5,566 nt of DNA, taken from Gemmatimonadota bacterium. Lineage in GTDB: Bacteria; Gemmatimonadota; Gemmatimonadetes; Longimicrobiales; Longimicrobiaceae. A program made the translations under genes and the position numbers. Below the pieces are notes generated by a model. That model did no database searches. It had not been told where the DNA came from and saw nothing but the letters and a program-made list of their open reading frames with translations. The stretch spans positions 1 to 5,566 of the forward strand of contig JAHWJJ010000331.1 of NCBI GenBank assembly GCA_019348475.1, in the 5' to 3' direction. This document shows, in pieces, positions 1-5,446 of the stretch (the first letter of the stretch is position 1; every line of letters starts with the position of its first letter).

Positions 1-460
1 TGGCCCCGTCGTCGGGCACGCACCCCTGGCCCTTGGGATACACCCAGCGCGCCACCGTCCCGCGCCGCAGCCGCACCAGCTCCTCGTCCACGGTGGGGCG
101 CGGCGTGCCGGCGGGGAACTGGTTCTCCAGGTGCGCCAGGTTGCTGGCCTGGCACCGGTGCGGCGGCTCGCCCAGCAGCCGCACCACGGCCGTGCTGTCG
201 TCGCCCACGGCCAGGCTGGCGGCGCGCCCCTCGCGCCGGCGGCTGCCCAGCAGCAGCGAGACCGCCACCACCAGCAGGCCGATGGCGATGATGGCGATGC
301 TCACCATGCGCGACTGGCGCTTGTGCGTGCGCAGCGCCTGGTCAACCCGGGTGTCGTACGCGCTCGCGATGGGCTCCTCCTGCGGTGGGGCCGGGGTCCG
401 GCGGATGGGAAGTTCCGATGCAAACGGTGGCGCGTCTGCACGTTCCCTGCCGCTCTTCAT
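1..460 (-). CDS. Membrane-anchored protein with possible BamE/SmpA-like domain, 3' end outside window
   Basis: This is a partial gene that runs off the left edge; 153 residues are visible. The ATG at 460-458 is preceded in frame by a TAG ten codons upstream (490-488) with no other ATG between, so the start is well bounded, although I see no good Shine-Dalgarno sequence. Residues 1-51 are proline-rich and charged. Residues 53-71 form one hydrophobic helix (core IAIIAIGLLVVAVSLLLG), flanked by basic residues on both sides (KRQSR before, SRRRE after), so topology is unclear. A soluble domain follows. Its GDDSTAVVRLLGEPPHRC (86-103) and ARWVYPK (137-143) recall the 'G-x-V-x-x-LLGxP ... W-x-Y' pattern of small BamE/SmpA-like domains. 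Cys103 and Cys147 could form a disulfide if the domain is extracytoplasmic. The fold assignment is inference from pattern only. An internal ATG at 307-305 would remove the N-terminal tail and leave only the membrane helix and the domain. The upstream region is repeat DNA, so the promoter is not identifiable. Confidence 0.72.
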   Translation of the reverse strand, partial: MKSGRERADAPPFASELPIRRTPAPPQEEPIASAYDTRVDQALRTHKRQSRMVSIAIIAIGLLVVAVSLLLGSRRREGRAASLAVGDDSTAVVRLLGEPPHRCQASNLAHLENQFPAGTPRPTVDEELVRLRRGTVARWVYPKGQGCVPDDGA

Positions 461-479
461 GCGCGCGCGTCCGGCAGCC

Positions 480-555
480 GCGGACTTCTACGGCCGCCGC
501 TGCGCGGGCGCCCCCTCCCCCGGCAAACTGCGCCGGAGAGGGGGAGAACTTCGTA
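480..555. repeat. Dispersed-type repeat, copy 1, with internal hairpin
   Basis: The first 45 bases (480-524) match 581-624 with two substitutions and one single-base indel. Both copies share a GCGGA(C/G)TTCTACGG start, a GCGGGCGCCCC core and a TCCCCCGGC end. The 3' part (GAGAGGG..GAG.ACTTCG) is also shared with copy 2. Inside, 515-521 (CTCCCCC) is the inverse complement of 540-546 (GGGGGAG), with a further inner pairing of 521-524 (CGGC) and 532-535 (GCCG). The copy begins 20 bases upstream of the start codon of the left-edge gene. The structure resembles a REP- or MITE-like intergenic repeat; no transposase or target-site duplication is visible. Confidence 0.75.
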
Positions 556-580
556 CCGCAGGGGGCGCCGCCCGGCGGTG

Positions 581-665
581 GCGGAGTTCTACGGCCGCCG
601 CTTCGCGGGCGCCCCTCCCCCGGCCCCTCCCCGCTCGTTCCTCGCGGAGAGGGGAGCACTTCGAG
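581..665. repeat. Dispersed-type repeat, copy 2, with internal hairpin
   Basis: This is the second copy of the unit at 480-555, in the same orientation with a period of about 101 bases. It carries a longer middle section. Its own inverted repeat is CTCCCCGC (627-634) against GCG plus GGGGAG (644-646 and 651-656), so the copies preserve the ability to form a hairpin although the middle sequence differs. That suggests maintenance of structure as well as sequence. Confidence 0.72.
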
Positions 666-685
666 TGCAAGCGAAAGGCTGTGTG

Positions 686-734
686 CCCATCTCCCTTCCC
701 CCACGCACTTTGTGGGGGAAGGGCCGGGGATGGG
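686..734. repeat. Long perfect hairpin (12-bp stem)
   Basis: CCCTTCCCCCAC (693-704) is perfectly complementary to GTGGGGGAAGGG (712-723), with a seven-base loop GCACTTT. An outer helix, CCCATC (686-691) with GATGGG (729-734), extends it across an asymmetric internal loop. On the metH sense strand it would form in the 3' untranslated RNA about 165 bases after the stop codon. There is no T-tract on either side, so it is not a textbook intrinsic terminator. It could be an RNA-stabilising or transcription-stalling structure, or a mobile intergenic repeat like its neighbours. Confidence 0.8.
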
Positions 735-848
735 GGGCGGCCCGCCCACGCACCACGCCCTCCATTCTGTACGCTCTCACCCGTGCCCCGCCCCCGACGC
801 CTCCCCGCGTCCGAAGCACTCCACCGCCGTGCCGTTTATCCCCCTCCC

Positions 849-897
849 GCACTTTCGCACTTTCGCACTTTCGGACTCCCCGCACTCCCGCACTCCC
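849..897. repeat. Tandem octamer array at the metH stop codon
   Basis: Read on the plus strand, GCACTTTC occurs three times without interruption (849-856, 857-864, 865-872). It is followed by the variants GGACTCCC (873-880) and GCACTCCC twice (882-889, 890-897), with one extra C at 881. The array ends one base before the metH stop codon (899-901). On the metH sense strand the unit reads GAAAGTGC or GGGAGTGC. It is a short tandem repeat rather than a CRISPR, because the units are only eight bases with no spacers. Confidence 0.85.
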
Positions 898-898
898 C

Positions 899-3800
899 TC
901 ACGACGTCGAGAAGTACTTCGCCGCCGGGTGGTGCACCACCAGCGCCGCGGTGCTCTGCTCGGGGTCCAGCTGGAACCCGGCCGTCAGCCCCACGCCGAT
1001 GCTCTCCGTCACCGGAAGGATGCGGAACAGCGTCTCGTGCTGCTCCACGTCGGGGCACGCGGGGTATCCCCAGCTGTAGCGCAGGCCGCGTTCGCCGTCG
1101 ATCCCCAGCTCCTGGCGCACGCGGCGGTTCACGTACTCCGCCGTCCCCTCCGCCGCCTGCACGCTGAACCCGTGCAGAAAGTACCCCTCGCTGTAGTCGC
1201 CGCCCTGGTTGCGGCGCTCGATGAACTCGGCCGCGCGGTCGCCGCTGGTCACCACCTGCAGCGGCAGCACGTCCCGCGGGCCGCTGCCGTTCAGCGGGCG
1301 AAAGTAGTCCGCCAGGCACAGCTCCTCGCGGTCCGGCTGCCGCGGGAACTCGAAGCGCCCGATCTCCTTGCTCCGGTCCGCCGGATCGAACACCACCACC
1401 GCGTCGCCGTCCCGCCCCGCCGGGAAGTAGCCGTACACCGCCCTGGGCGAGAGCCAGCGCTGCGTGCGCGCCTCCAGCGTGTAGCGCGCCAGCCGCGGCT
1501 CGAAGTCTTCGCGGACGATGCGGTCCCACTCCTCGCCCTTCAGGTTGCGCGCGCCCCACTGCATGCGGTACAGCGTGTTGCGGTCGATGCAGGCCACCAC
1601 GTCGTCCACCGGAATCCCCAGCAGCGTCTTCCACCCCCAGAACGGCGGCGCCGGCACCTCAGCCGGGGCCACCGCCGGGTTCTCGCGGCTGGCGGGGCGG
1701 TGGTCCCTGGCGGACGCCTTGCGCGCCTGGTACTCCGCCTGGCGCCGCAGCATCTCGGCGTTGTGGGCGCGGATGAAGTCGTCGCCCTCCGCCACCAGGC
1801 GGTCCATGGTGTCCAGCCCCTCGAAGGCGTCCTTGCAGTAGAACATCCCCGCCGGATACGGCTGCTCGTCCGCCACCAGCGCGGCGGAGCGCACGAAGCT
1901 GGGGTTGATCGCGGCGCCGCCCACCAGGAGCGGATACTTCAACCCGCGCCGGAACAGCTCCTGCGCCGCCAGGGGCATCTGCTTCGAGGTAGAGACCAGC
2001 AGCGCGGAGAGCCCGATGGCGTCCGCCCCCACCTCCTCCGCCTTTTCCAGGATGGTGTTGACGGGCACCTGCTTGCCCAGGTCGAACACCGTGTAGCCGT
2101 TGTTGGTGAGGATGGTGTTCACCAGCGACTTGCCGATGTCGTGCACGTCGCCGTACACGGTCGCCAGGACGACCTTCCCCTTGGTCTGCCCCTCCGCCTT
2201 TTCCAGGTACTGCTCCAGCCGCGCGACCGCCTTCTTCATCACCTCCGCCGACTGCAGGACGAAGGGGAGGATCAGCTCGCCGGCGCCGAACCTGTCGCCC
2301 ACCTCCTTCATCGCGGGAAGGAGGACGGTGTTCAGGACGGGAACGGCGCCCAGCTTCTCCACCGCGCGGTCCACCCACTCCTCGATCCCCTCCTTCTTGC
2401 GGTGCAGGATCTTCCAGTGCAGCGCCTCTTCCGGCGTCATCTGCTCCGTGGGATCGGCGGCGGATTCCACCTCGCCGCTCTTTCCCTCGTAGTGCTGGAT
2501 GAAGGCCGCCAGCGGGTCGTGCGTTTCCGTGCGCCGGTCGAAGATCAGGTCGTCGGCGAGCTGCCGCTCCGCCTCGTCGATCTCGAAGTACGGCTTTACG
2601 TGCGCGGGGTTGATGATGGCCGTGTCCAGCCCCGCCTGCACGCAGTAGTGCAGGAAGACCGAGTTCAGCACCGCGCGCGCGTGCGGCTGCAGGCCGAACG
2701 AGACGTTCGACACGCCCAGCGTGGTCAGCACGCCGGGGAGCTCGCGCTTGATGGCGCGGATCCCCTCGATGGTTTCCACCGCGCTGCGGCGGAACTCCTC
2801 GTCCCCGGTGGCCAGGGTGAAGGTGAGGGCGTCGAAGATCAGCGCGTCCGGCGCCAGGCCGAACTCGTGGACGGCGATGTCGTGGATCTTGCGCGCGGCC
2901 TGCAGCTTGGTCTCCGCCGTCTTGGTCATCCCCCCCAGGTCGCGGTCGATGGTCAGCGCCACCACCGCCGCCCCGTGCGCCGCCACCGCGGGAAGGACGG
3001 CGTCGATGCGCTCGCGGCCGTTCTCAAGGTTGATGGAGTTGACGATGGCGCGCCCCGGCGACTGCTCCAGCGCCGTGCGGATGACGTCCGCCTCGGTGCT
3101 GTCGATGCACAGCGGCGCCTCCACCCCCTGGGAGAGCAGCTTGACCACGGTGCGCATCTGCGCGCCCTCGTCCTGCCGCTCGGTGAGCGCCACGCACACG
3201 TCCAGCACGTGGGCGCCGCTCTCCGTCTGCTCGCGGGCCACGTCCAGGATGCCGTCGTAGTCGTCCGCCAGCAGCAGGCGCTTCACCTTGCGCGACCCCT
3301 GCGCGTTCACCCGCTCGCCGATCATGGTGGGCGCGGGAACCTGCACCAGCTCGGTGGCGCGGATGCCGGAGGAGAGGCGGGGGACGTACTCCACCGTGCG
3401 CTCCTTCGGGCGGATGCCGCGGACGCGCTCCACCAGCTCGCGGATGTGCTCGGGCGTGGTCCCGCAGCATCCCCCGACGATCGCGACCCCGTGCTCGCGG
3501 ACGAACTCCTCCATCTGGTCCGCGAAGGGGGCGGACTGGAGGGGATAGACCGCGCACCCGCCCTCGTTGTGCGGGATGCCGGCGTTGGGGATGCAGCTGA
3601 CGGGAAGGCGGCTGTTCTCGCCCAGGTAGCGGACGGCCTGCCGCATGTGCTCGGGGCCGGTGCTGCAGTTGAGGCCGATGACGTCCACGCGCAGCGCCTC
3701 CAGCGTGACCATCGCGGCGGCGATGTCGGTGCCCAGCAGCATGCGTCCGCTGGTGTCCAGCGTCACCTGCACCTGCAGCGCGACCGGGCGCCCGGCCTGC

Positions 3801-4369
3801 GCGACGGCCTCGCGGCAGCCGAAGATGGCGGCCTTGACCTCCAGGATGTCCTGCGAGGTCTCGATCAGCAGCACGTCCACCCCGCCCTCCATCAGCGCCG
3901 CCGCCTGCTCGGCGAACACCGGCACCAGCTCGGCGAAGGTGATGCCGCCCAGCGTGGGGTCCGACGCGGAGGGGAGAAAGCCGGAGGGGCCGATGGACCC
4001 CGCGACGAAGCGCGGCCGTCCGTCCTGCGCGGCGAAGCGGTCGGCCACGGAGCGGGCCAGGCGCGCGGCGGCCAGGTTGATCTCGCGGACGCGCTCGTGA
4101 AGGTCGTACTCGCGCAGGGTGATGCGGTTGGAGCGAAAGGTGTCCGTCTCCAGCACGTCGCACCCCGCCTCCATGAACGAGGCGTGGATCTCGCCGATCA
4201 CGTCCGGGCGGGTGACCACCAGGTAGTCGTTGCACCCCTCCAGCGCCTGCCCGCCAAAGTCCTCGGCGGTCAGCTCGTAACGCTGGATGCTGGTGCCCAT
4301 GGCCCCGTCGAACACCAGGACGCGGTCGTCCAGCGCGGCAAGGTAGGGCGAGCGAGCGGTCGTGATCAT
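899..4369 (-). CDS. metH: Cobalamin-dependent methionine synthase (MetH)
   Basis: This enzyme transfers a methyl group from 5-methyltetrahydrofolate through methylcobalamin to homocysteine, giving methionine and tetrahydrofolate in the cytoplasm (EC 2.1.1.13). The product is 1156 residues, slightly shorter than E. coli MetH (1227). The homocysteine module spans about 15-325: VLVFDGAMGT near 18-26, and zinc cysteines C235 (GLNCSTGP) and C301/C302 (GGCCGTTP). The pterin-binding module spans about 345-605 (PTMIGERVNAQGSR at 347-360). The cobalamin module is a helical cap at about 645-725 plus a Rossmann domain with DVHDIG (741-746), where H743 is the lower cobalt ligand. The AdoMet reactivation domain occupies about 905-1156, with RYSWGYPACPD (1097-1107) and a YF-ending tail. 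The ATG at 4369 puts 16 residues before VLVFDG, as in E. coli. The frame stays open upstream to 4516, but that extension would run through the riboswitch and terminator and is not family-like. No frameshift or missing catalytic residue is seen. Regulation appears to be by the SAM-II-type leader. Confidence 0.97.
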   Translation of the reverse strand: MITTARSPYLAALDDRVLVFDGAMGTSIQRYELTAEDFGGQALEGCNDYLVVTRPDVIGEIHASFMEAGCDVLETDTFRSNRITLREYDLHERVREINLAAARLARSVADRFAAQDGRPRFVAGSIGPSGFLPSASDPTLGGITFAELVPVFAEQAAALMEGGVDVLLIETSQDILEVKAAIFGCREAVAQAGRPVALQVQVTLDTSGRMLLGTDIAAAMVTLEALRVDVIGLNCSTGPEHMRQAVRYLGENSRLPVSCIPNAGIPHNEGGCAVYPLQSAPFADQMEEFVREHGVAIVGGCCGTTPEHIRELVERVRGIRPKERTVEYVPRLSSGIRATELVQVPAPTMIGERVNAQGSRKVKRLLLADDYDGILDVAREQTESGAHVLDVCVALTERQDEGAQMRTVVKLLSQGVEAPLCIDSTEADVIRTALEQSPGRAIVNSINLENGRERIDAVLPAVAAHGAAVVALTIDRDLGGMTKTAETKLQAARKIHDIAVHEFGLAPDALIFDALTFTLATGDEEFRRSAVETIEGIRAIKRELPGVLTTLGVSNVSFGLQPHARAVLNSVFLHYCVQAGLDTAIINPAHVKPYFEIDEAERQLADDLIFDRRTETHDPLAAFIQHYEGKSGEVESAADPTEQMTPEEALHWKILHRKKEGIEEWVDRAVEKLGAVPVLNTVLLPAMKEVGDRFGAGELILPFVLQSAEVMKKAVARLEQYLEKAEGQTKGKVVLATVYGDVHDIGKSLVNTILTNNGYTVFDLGKQVPVNTILEKAEEVGADAIGLSALLVSTSKQMPLAAQELFRRGLKYPLLVGGAAINPSFVRSAALVADEQPYPAGMFYCKDAFEGLDTMDRLVAEGDDFIRAHNAEMLRRQAEYQARKASARDHRPASRENPAVAPAEVPAPPFWGWKTLLGIPVDDVVACIDRNTLYRMQWGARNLKGEEWDRIVREDFEPRLARYTLEARTQRWLSPRAVYGYFPAGRDGDAVVVFDPADRSKEIGRFEFPRQPDREELCLADYFRPLNGSGPRDVLPLQVVTSGDRAAEFIERRNQGGDYSEGYFLHGFSVQAAEGTAEYVNRRVRQELGIDGERGLRYSWGYPACPDVEQHETLFRILPVTESIGVGLTAGFQLDPEQSTAALVVHHPAAKYFSTS

Positions 4370-4375
4370 TCCTAT

Positions 4376-4379
4376 CCCC
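4376..4379 (-). promoter_or_regulatory. metH ribosome-binding site
   Basis: The sense strand reads GGGGATAGGA immediately before the ATG at 4369. GGGG (4379-4376) is the better-placed purine block, with six bases between it and the start. AGGA (4373-4370) abuts the ATG and is too close. The site lies directly after the terminator U-tract, so transcripts that terminate never include it. Confidence 0.5.
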
Positions 4380-4419
4380 AAAACAGAAAACCCCGCGACT
4401 CGAATGCGAGAGTGCGGGG
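4380..4419 (-). terminator. Intrinsic terminator / attenuator in the metH leader
   Basis: On the sense strand CCCCGC (4419-4414) pairs with GCGGGG (4396-4391) and ACTC (4413-4410) with GAGT (4401-4398), leaving a single bulged C at 4397 and an eight-base loop. The ten-base-pair, GC-rich helix is followed at once by TTTTCTGTTTT (4390-4380). It ends ten bases before the metH start codon, so its only plausible target is metH expression. A terminator directly before a start codon, downstream of a ligand-binding RNA motif, is the classical layout of a transcription-attenuating riboswitch. Confidence 0.85.
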
Positions 4420-4466
4420 GCGAAAACGCTCTGGATCGGCTGTCCGGCTCCGGTCCATCCCGACTC
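4410..4466 (-). promoter_or_regulatory. Predicted antiterminator pairing of the metH riboswitch
   Basis: GAGUCGGG (4466-4459), just after the conserved GCUAAA of the aptamer, can pair with the terminator 5' arm: GAGU with ACUC (4413-4410) and CGGG with CCCG (4418-4415), eight base pairs with one bulged C (4414). This segment imitates the terminator's own 3' arm, GAGUC-GCGGGG. Four of its bases, GUCG (4464-4461), are also the 3' strand of the predicted aptamer pseudoknot. Antitermination and ligand-bound pseudoknot are therefore mutually exclusive. The pairings are seen in the sequence; the switching behaviour is inferred. Confidence 0.6.
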
Positions 4467-4512
4467 TTTAGCGTTTTTTTACGAGGCGCAAGCGGTCGCG
4501 CAAATCCCCTCG
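4461..4512 (-). promoter_or_regulatory. SAM-II (SAM-alpha) riboswitch aptamer upstream of metH
   Basis: On the sense strand, helix P1 is CGAGG (4512-4508) with CCUCG (4486-4482). Its loop holds GGAUUUG (4507-4501) and GCUUGC (4493-4488), and the tail holds CGUAAAAAAACGCUAAAG; these match the conserved blocks of the SAM-II family as I recall them (GAUUUG, GCUUGC, U-A-rich joint, GCUAAA). The expected H-type pseudoknot can form: UUGC (4491-4488) with GC-UAA (4472-4468), and CGAC (4498-4495) with GUCG (4464-4461). SAM-II RNAs bind S-adenosylmethionine and repress methionine-pathway genes, which agrees with metH being the next gene. The candidate was recognised by eye; a covariance-model scan was not run. 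The related class SAM-V shares the core pocket and is the main alternative. No S-box, SAH or cobalamin riboswitch signature is present. Confidence 0.8.
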
Positions 4513-4538
4513 GCACGCAGTGGATGCGTACGGGGCGG

Positions 4539-4566
4539 AATCTATCGTCCTCGGCGCATCGCGCAA
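4539..4566 (-). promoter_or_regulatory. Candidate sigma70-type promoter for metH
   Basis: TTGCGC (4566-4561) and TAGATT (4544-4539) are separated by 16 bases. They match the -35 consensus at three of six positions and the -10 consensus at four of six. Transcription would start near 4532, about 20 bases before helix P1 of the riboswitch, so the whole aptamer would be in the RNA. A small hairpin, ACGCA (4529-4525) with TGCGT (4519-4515), would lie at the very 5' end. A second weaker candidate, TTGCGC (4503-4498) with TAAAAA (4481-4476), would start inside the aptamer and is less sensible. Promoter consensus in this lineage is not established, so this is tentative. Confidence 0.4.
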
Positions 4567-4603
4567 GGGGCCGGGAGCAGGATGCCCAATGGTGAAGCCG
4601 ATG

Positions 4604-4628
4604 GCGGGCGGAGACGAAACCCGCCCGC
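4604..4628 (-). terminator. Hairpin after the 261-residue membrane protein gene, weak terminator candidate
   Basis: GCGGGCGG (sense 4628-4621) pairs perfectly with CCGCCCGC (4611-4604) around a nine-base loop, 33 bases after the stop codon of the upstream gene. It is in the right place to end that gene's transcript and insulate metH, but the following sequence (CATCGGCTTC) is not U-rich. It is therefore only a possible terminator or 3' end-protecting hairpin. Confidence 0.4.
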
Positions 4629-4660
4629 GGCCGCGTCAGGGTCGAACGAAGCCGCTGCGG

Positions 4661-5446
4661 TCAGCGCCCCGTGGAATCGACGACCGCCACACGAACCCAC
4701 ACGTGCGACCCGGATTTCAGGTTCGCGCGTACCTGTTCGATGCGAACCAGTTGGCCGGCGTCGAGAACGCCCTGCACCGCCCCATGCCGGTACGTGAGGG
4801 AATCCGGTGCCGCATCGCGAAGGTATAGCCGGACCCCTGCCACCTCGAGCTCTTCGCCCACACGTGGAAGGCGGCTACCGACCTGGAACATGGGCCCGTG
4901 GGTCCACCGATTGTTCCTGAACACGCCCGCGTAGGCCCACCCCTGCCGCGTCACCCGCGTAAGTACGTTCTGCGCAATGCTGGCGGCCTCCACGTTCTGG
5001 CTTTCCGGAGGAGCGCTGGCGGCGGTGTCGGAGCCGGGCAGCGCGATGGTGACCAATTGCGCCCGGATGTCAGGGTCTCTGTTGGCGAGGTCCGCCAGTA
5101 CGCTGTTGCGCAGGCTGGGCTTGTCCGCGGCCATGATCAGGCTCACCACCATCTCGGGATCCTCACGTTTGAGCATATAGACGGCGTATGCCCCCATCTT
5201 TGCCTTGGTGGTGTCTGTTCCCGTGAGCAGATCGAAGTACTTCGACACGGACTCTACCGTTTCGCGGTCGTGCTCCAGGGTGGAGAGCCGGGTCGATATG
5301 GAGTCCTGCGTCTCTTTGATCTCAGCCTGACGCCGGGCCATGGAGTGCTGACTCACGGTCAACCAGATGCCGATGATTCCGGTCAGCAGGGTGACGGCGA
5401 GTTGGCTCTGCTCGAAAAAACCTCGCCTGGTGGTACCGTCCATCAT
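4661..5446 (-). CDS. Single-pass membrane protein with coiled coil and beta-rich C-terminal domain, function unknown
   Basis: The product is 261 residues and I do not recognise its family. After RRGFFEQSQ comes one transmembrane helix at about 15-32 (LAVTLLTGIIGIWLTV). Residues 37-68 are charged and show heptad spacing of I43, I50, L57 and V64, a likely coiled coil. Residues 80-135 look alpha-helical, with a loosely HEAT-like series of short helices. A Ser/Ala/Pro linker (139-149) leads to a beta-rich domain at about 168-255, with GWAYAGVFRNNRW and RVGEELEVAGVRLYLRDAAPD, similar in feel to bacterial SH3-like domains. There is no cleavable signal peptide. Two adjacent ATGs (5446 and 5443) are possible starts; AAAGGG at 5458-5453, six bases before the first, supports 5446. 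Its base composition looks less GC-extreme than metH, hinting at accessory origin, though I did not calculate this. Helix-then-sensor architecture suggests a membrane-tethered scaffold or sensor; that is inference. Confidence 0.85.
   Translation of the reverse strand: MMDGTTRRGFFEQSQLAVTLLTGIIGIWLTVSQHSMARRQAEIKETQDSISTRLSTLEHDRETVESVSKYFDLLTGTDTTKAKMGAYAVYMLKREDPEMVVSLIMAADKPSLRNSVLADLANRDPDIRAQLVTIALPGSDTAASAPPESQNVEAASIAQNVLTRVTRQGWAYAGVFRNNRWTHGPMFQVGSRLPRVGEELEVAGVRLYLRDAAPDSLTYRHGAVQGVLDAGQLVRIEQVRANLKSGSHVWVRVAVVDSTGR

Larger units (their letters stand above)
461..898. other. Repeat-filled intergenic region, no gene
   Basis: This 438-base stretch lies between the metH stop and the start of the left-edge gene. 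Open frames exist on both strands, but they are low-complexity Pro/Arg/Gly/Ala frames produced by GC-rich repeats, and none has a credible start or a recognisable domain. The region contains two direct copies of a hairpin-bearing repeat, a perfect 12-bp-stem hairpin and a tandem octamer array, each listed separately. No canonical intrinsic terminator with a T-tract is visible downstream of metH. The hairpins here may stall or protect the metH transcript end, but that is inference. Confidence 0.8.

Noticed and set aside
686..734. Canonical Rho-independent terminator for metH
   Set aside because: The stem is strong but is not followed by a T-tract on either strand, so I list it as a hairpin repeat only.
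342..885. Several overlapping open frames on both strands in the intergenic repeats
   Set aside because: All are Pro/Arg/Gly-rich and follow repeat sequence. The minus-strand one at 342-749 also overlaps the better-supported left-edge gene in another frame.
849..897. CRISPR array
   Set aside because: The units are eight bases long, contiguous and without spacers, so this is a simple tandem repeat.
1659..4235. Long alternative minus-strand frames inside metH (1659-2378 and 3024-4235)
   Set aside because: They are out-of-frame shadows with Gly/Arg/Ala-biased composition. The MetH frame here shows uninterrupted catalytic motifs.
131..4471. A 1446-residue open frame on the plus strand, antisense to metH
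   Set aside because: It is rich in His, Arg, Gln, Val and Ala in the pattern produced by reading the opposite strand of high-GC coding DNA. It spans the intergenic repeats, the whole of metH and the terminator, and has no domain or ribosome-binding site.
4370..4516. A 49-residue N-terminal extension of MetH starting at 4516
   Set aside because: The extension would be encoded by the riboswitch, linker and terminator. It has no family counterpart, and the ATG at 4369 gives the expected distance to VLVFDGAMGT.
4370..4600. Cobalamin, S-box (SAM-I), SAM-IV or SAH riboswitch as the metH leader element
   Set aside because: I found no cobalamin GCCACTG box, no S-box GGCAACC or GAGGGAC blocks, and no SAH-type GAGGAGCGCUGC block. 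The SAM-II pattern explains the sequence better.
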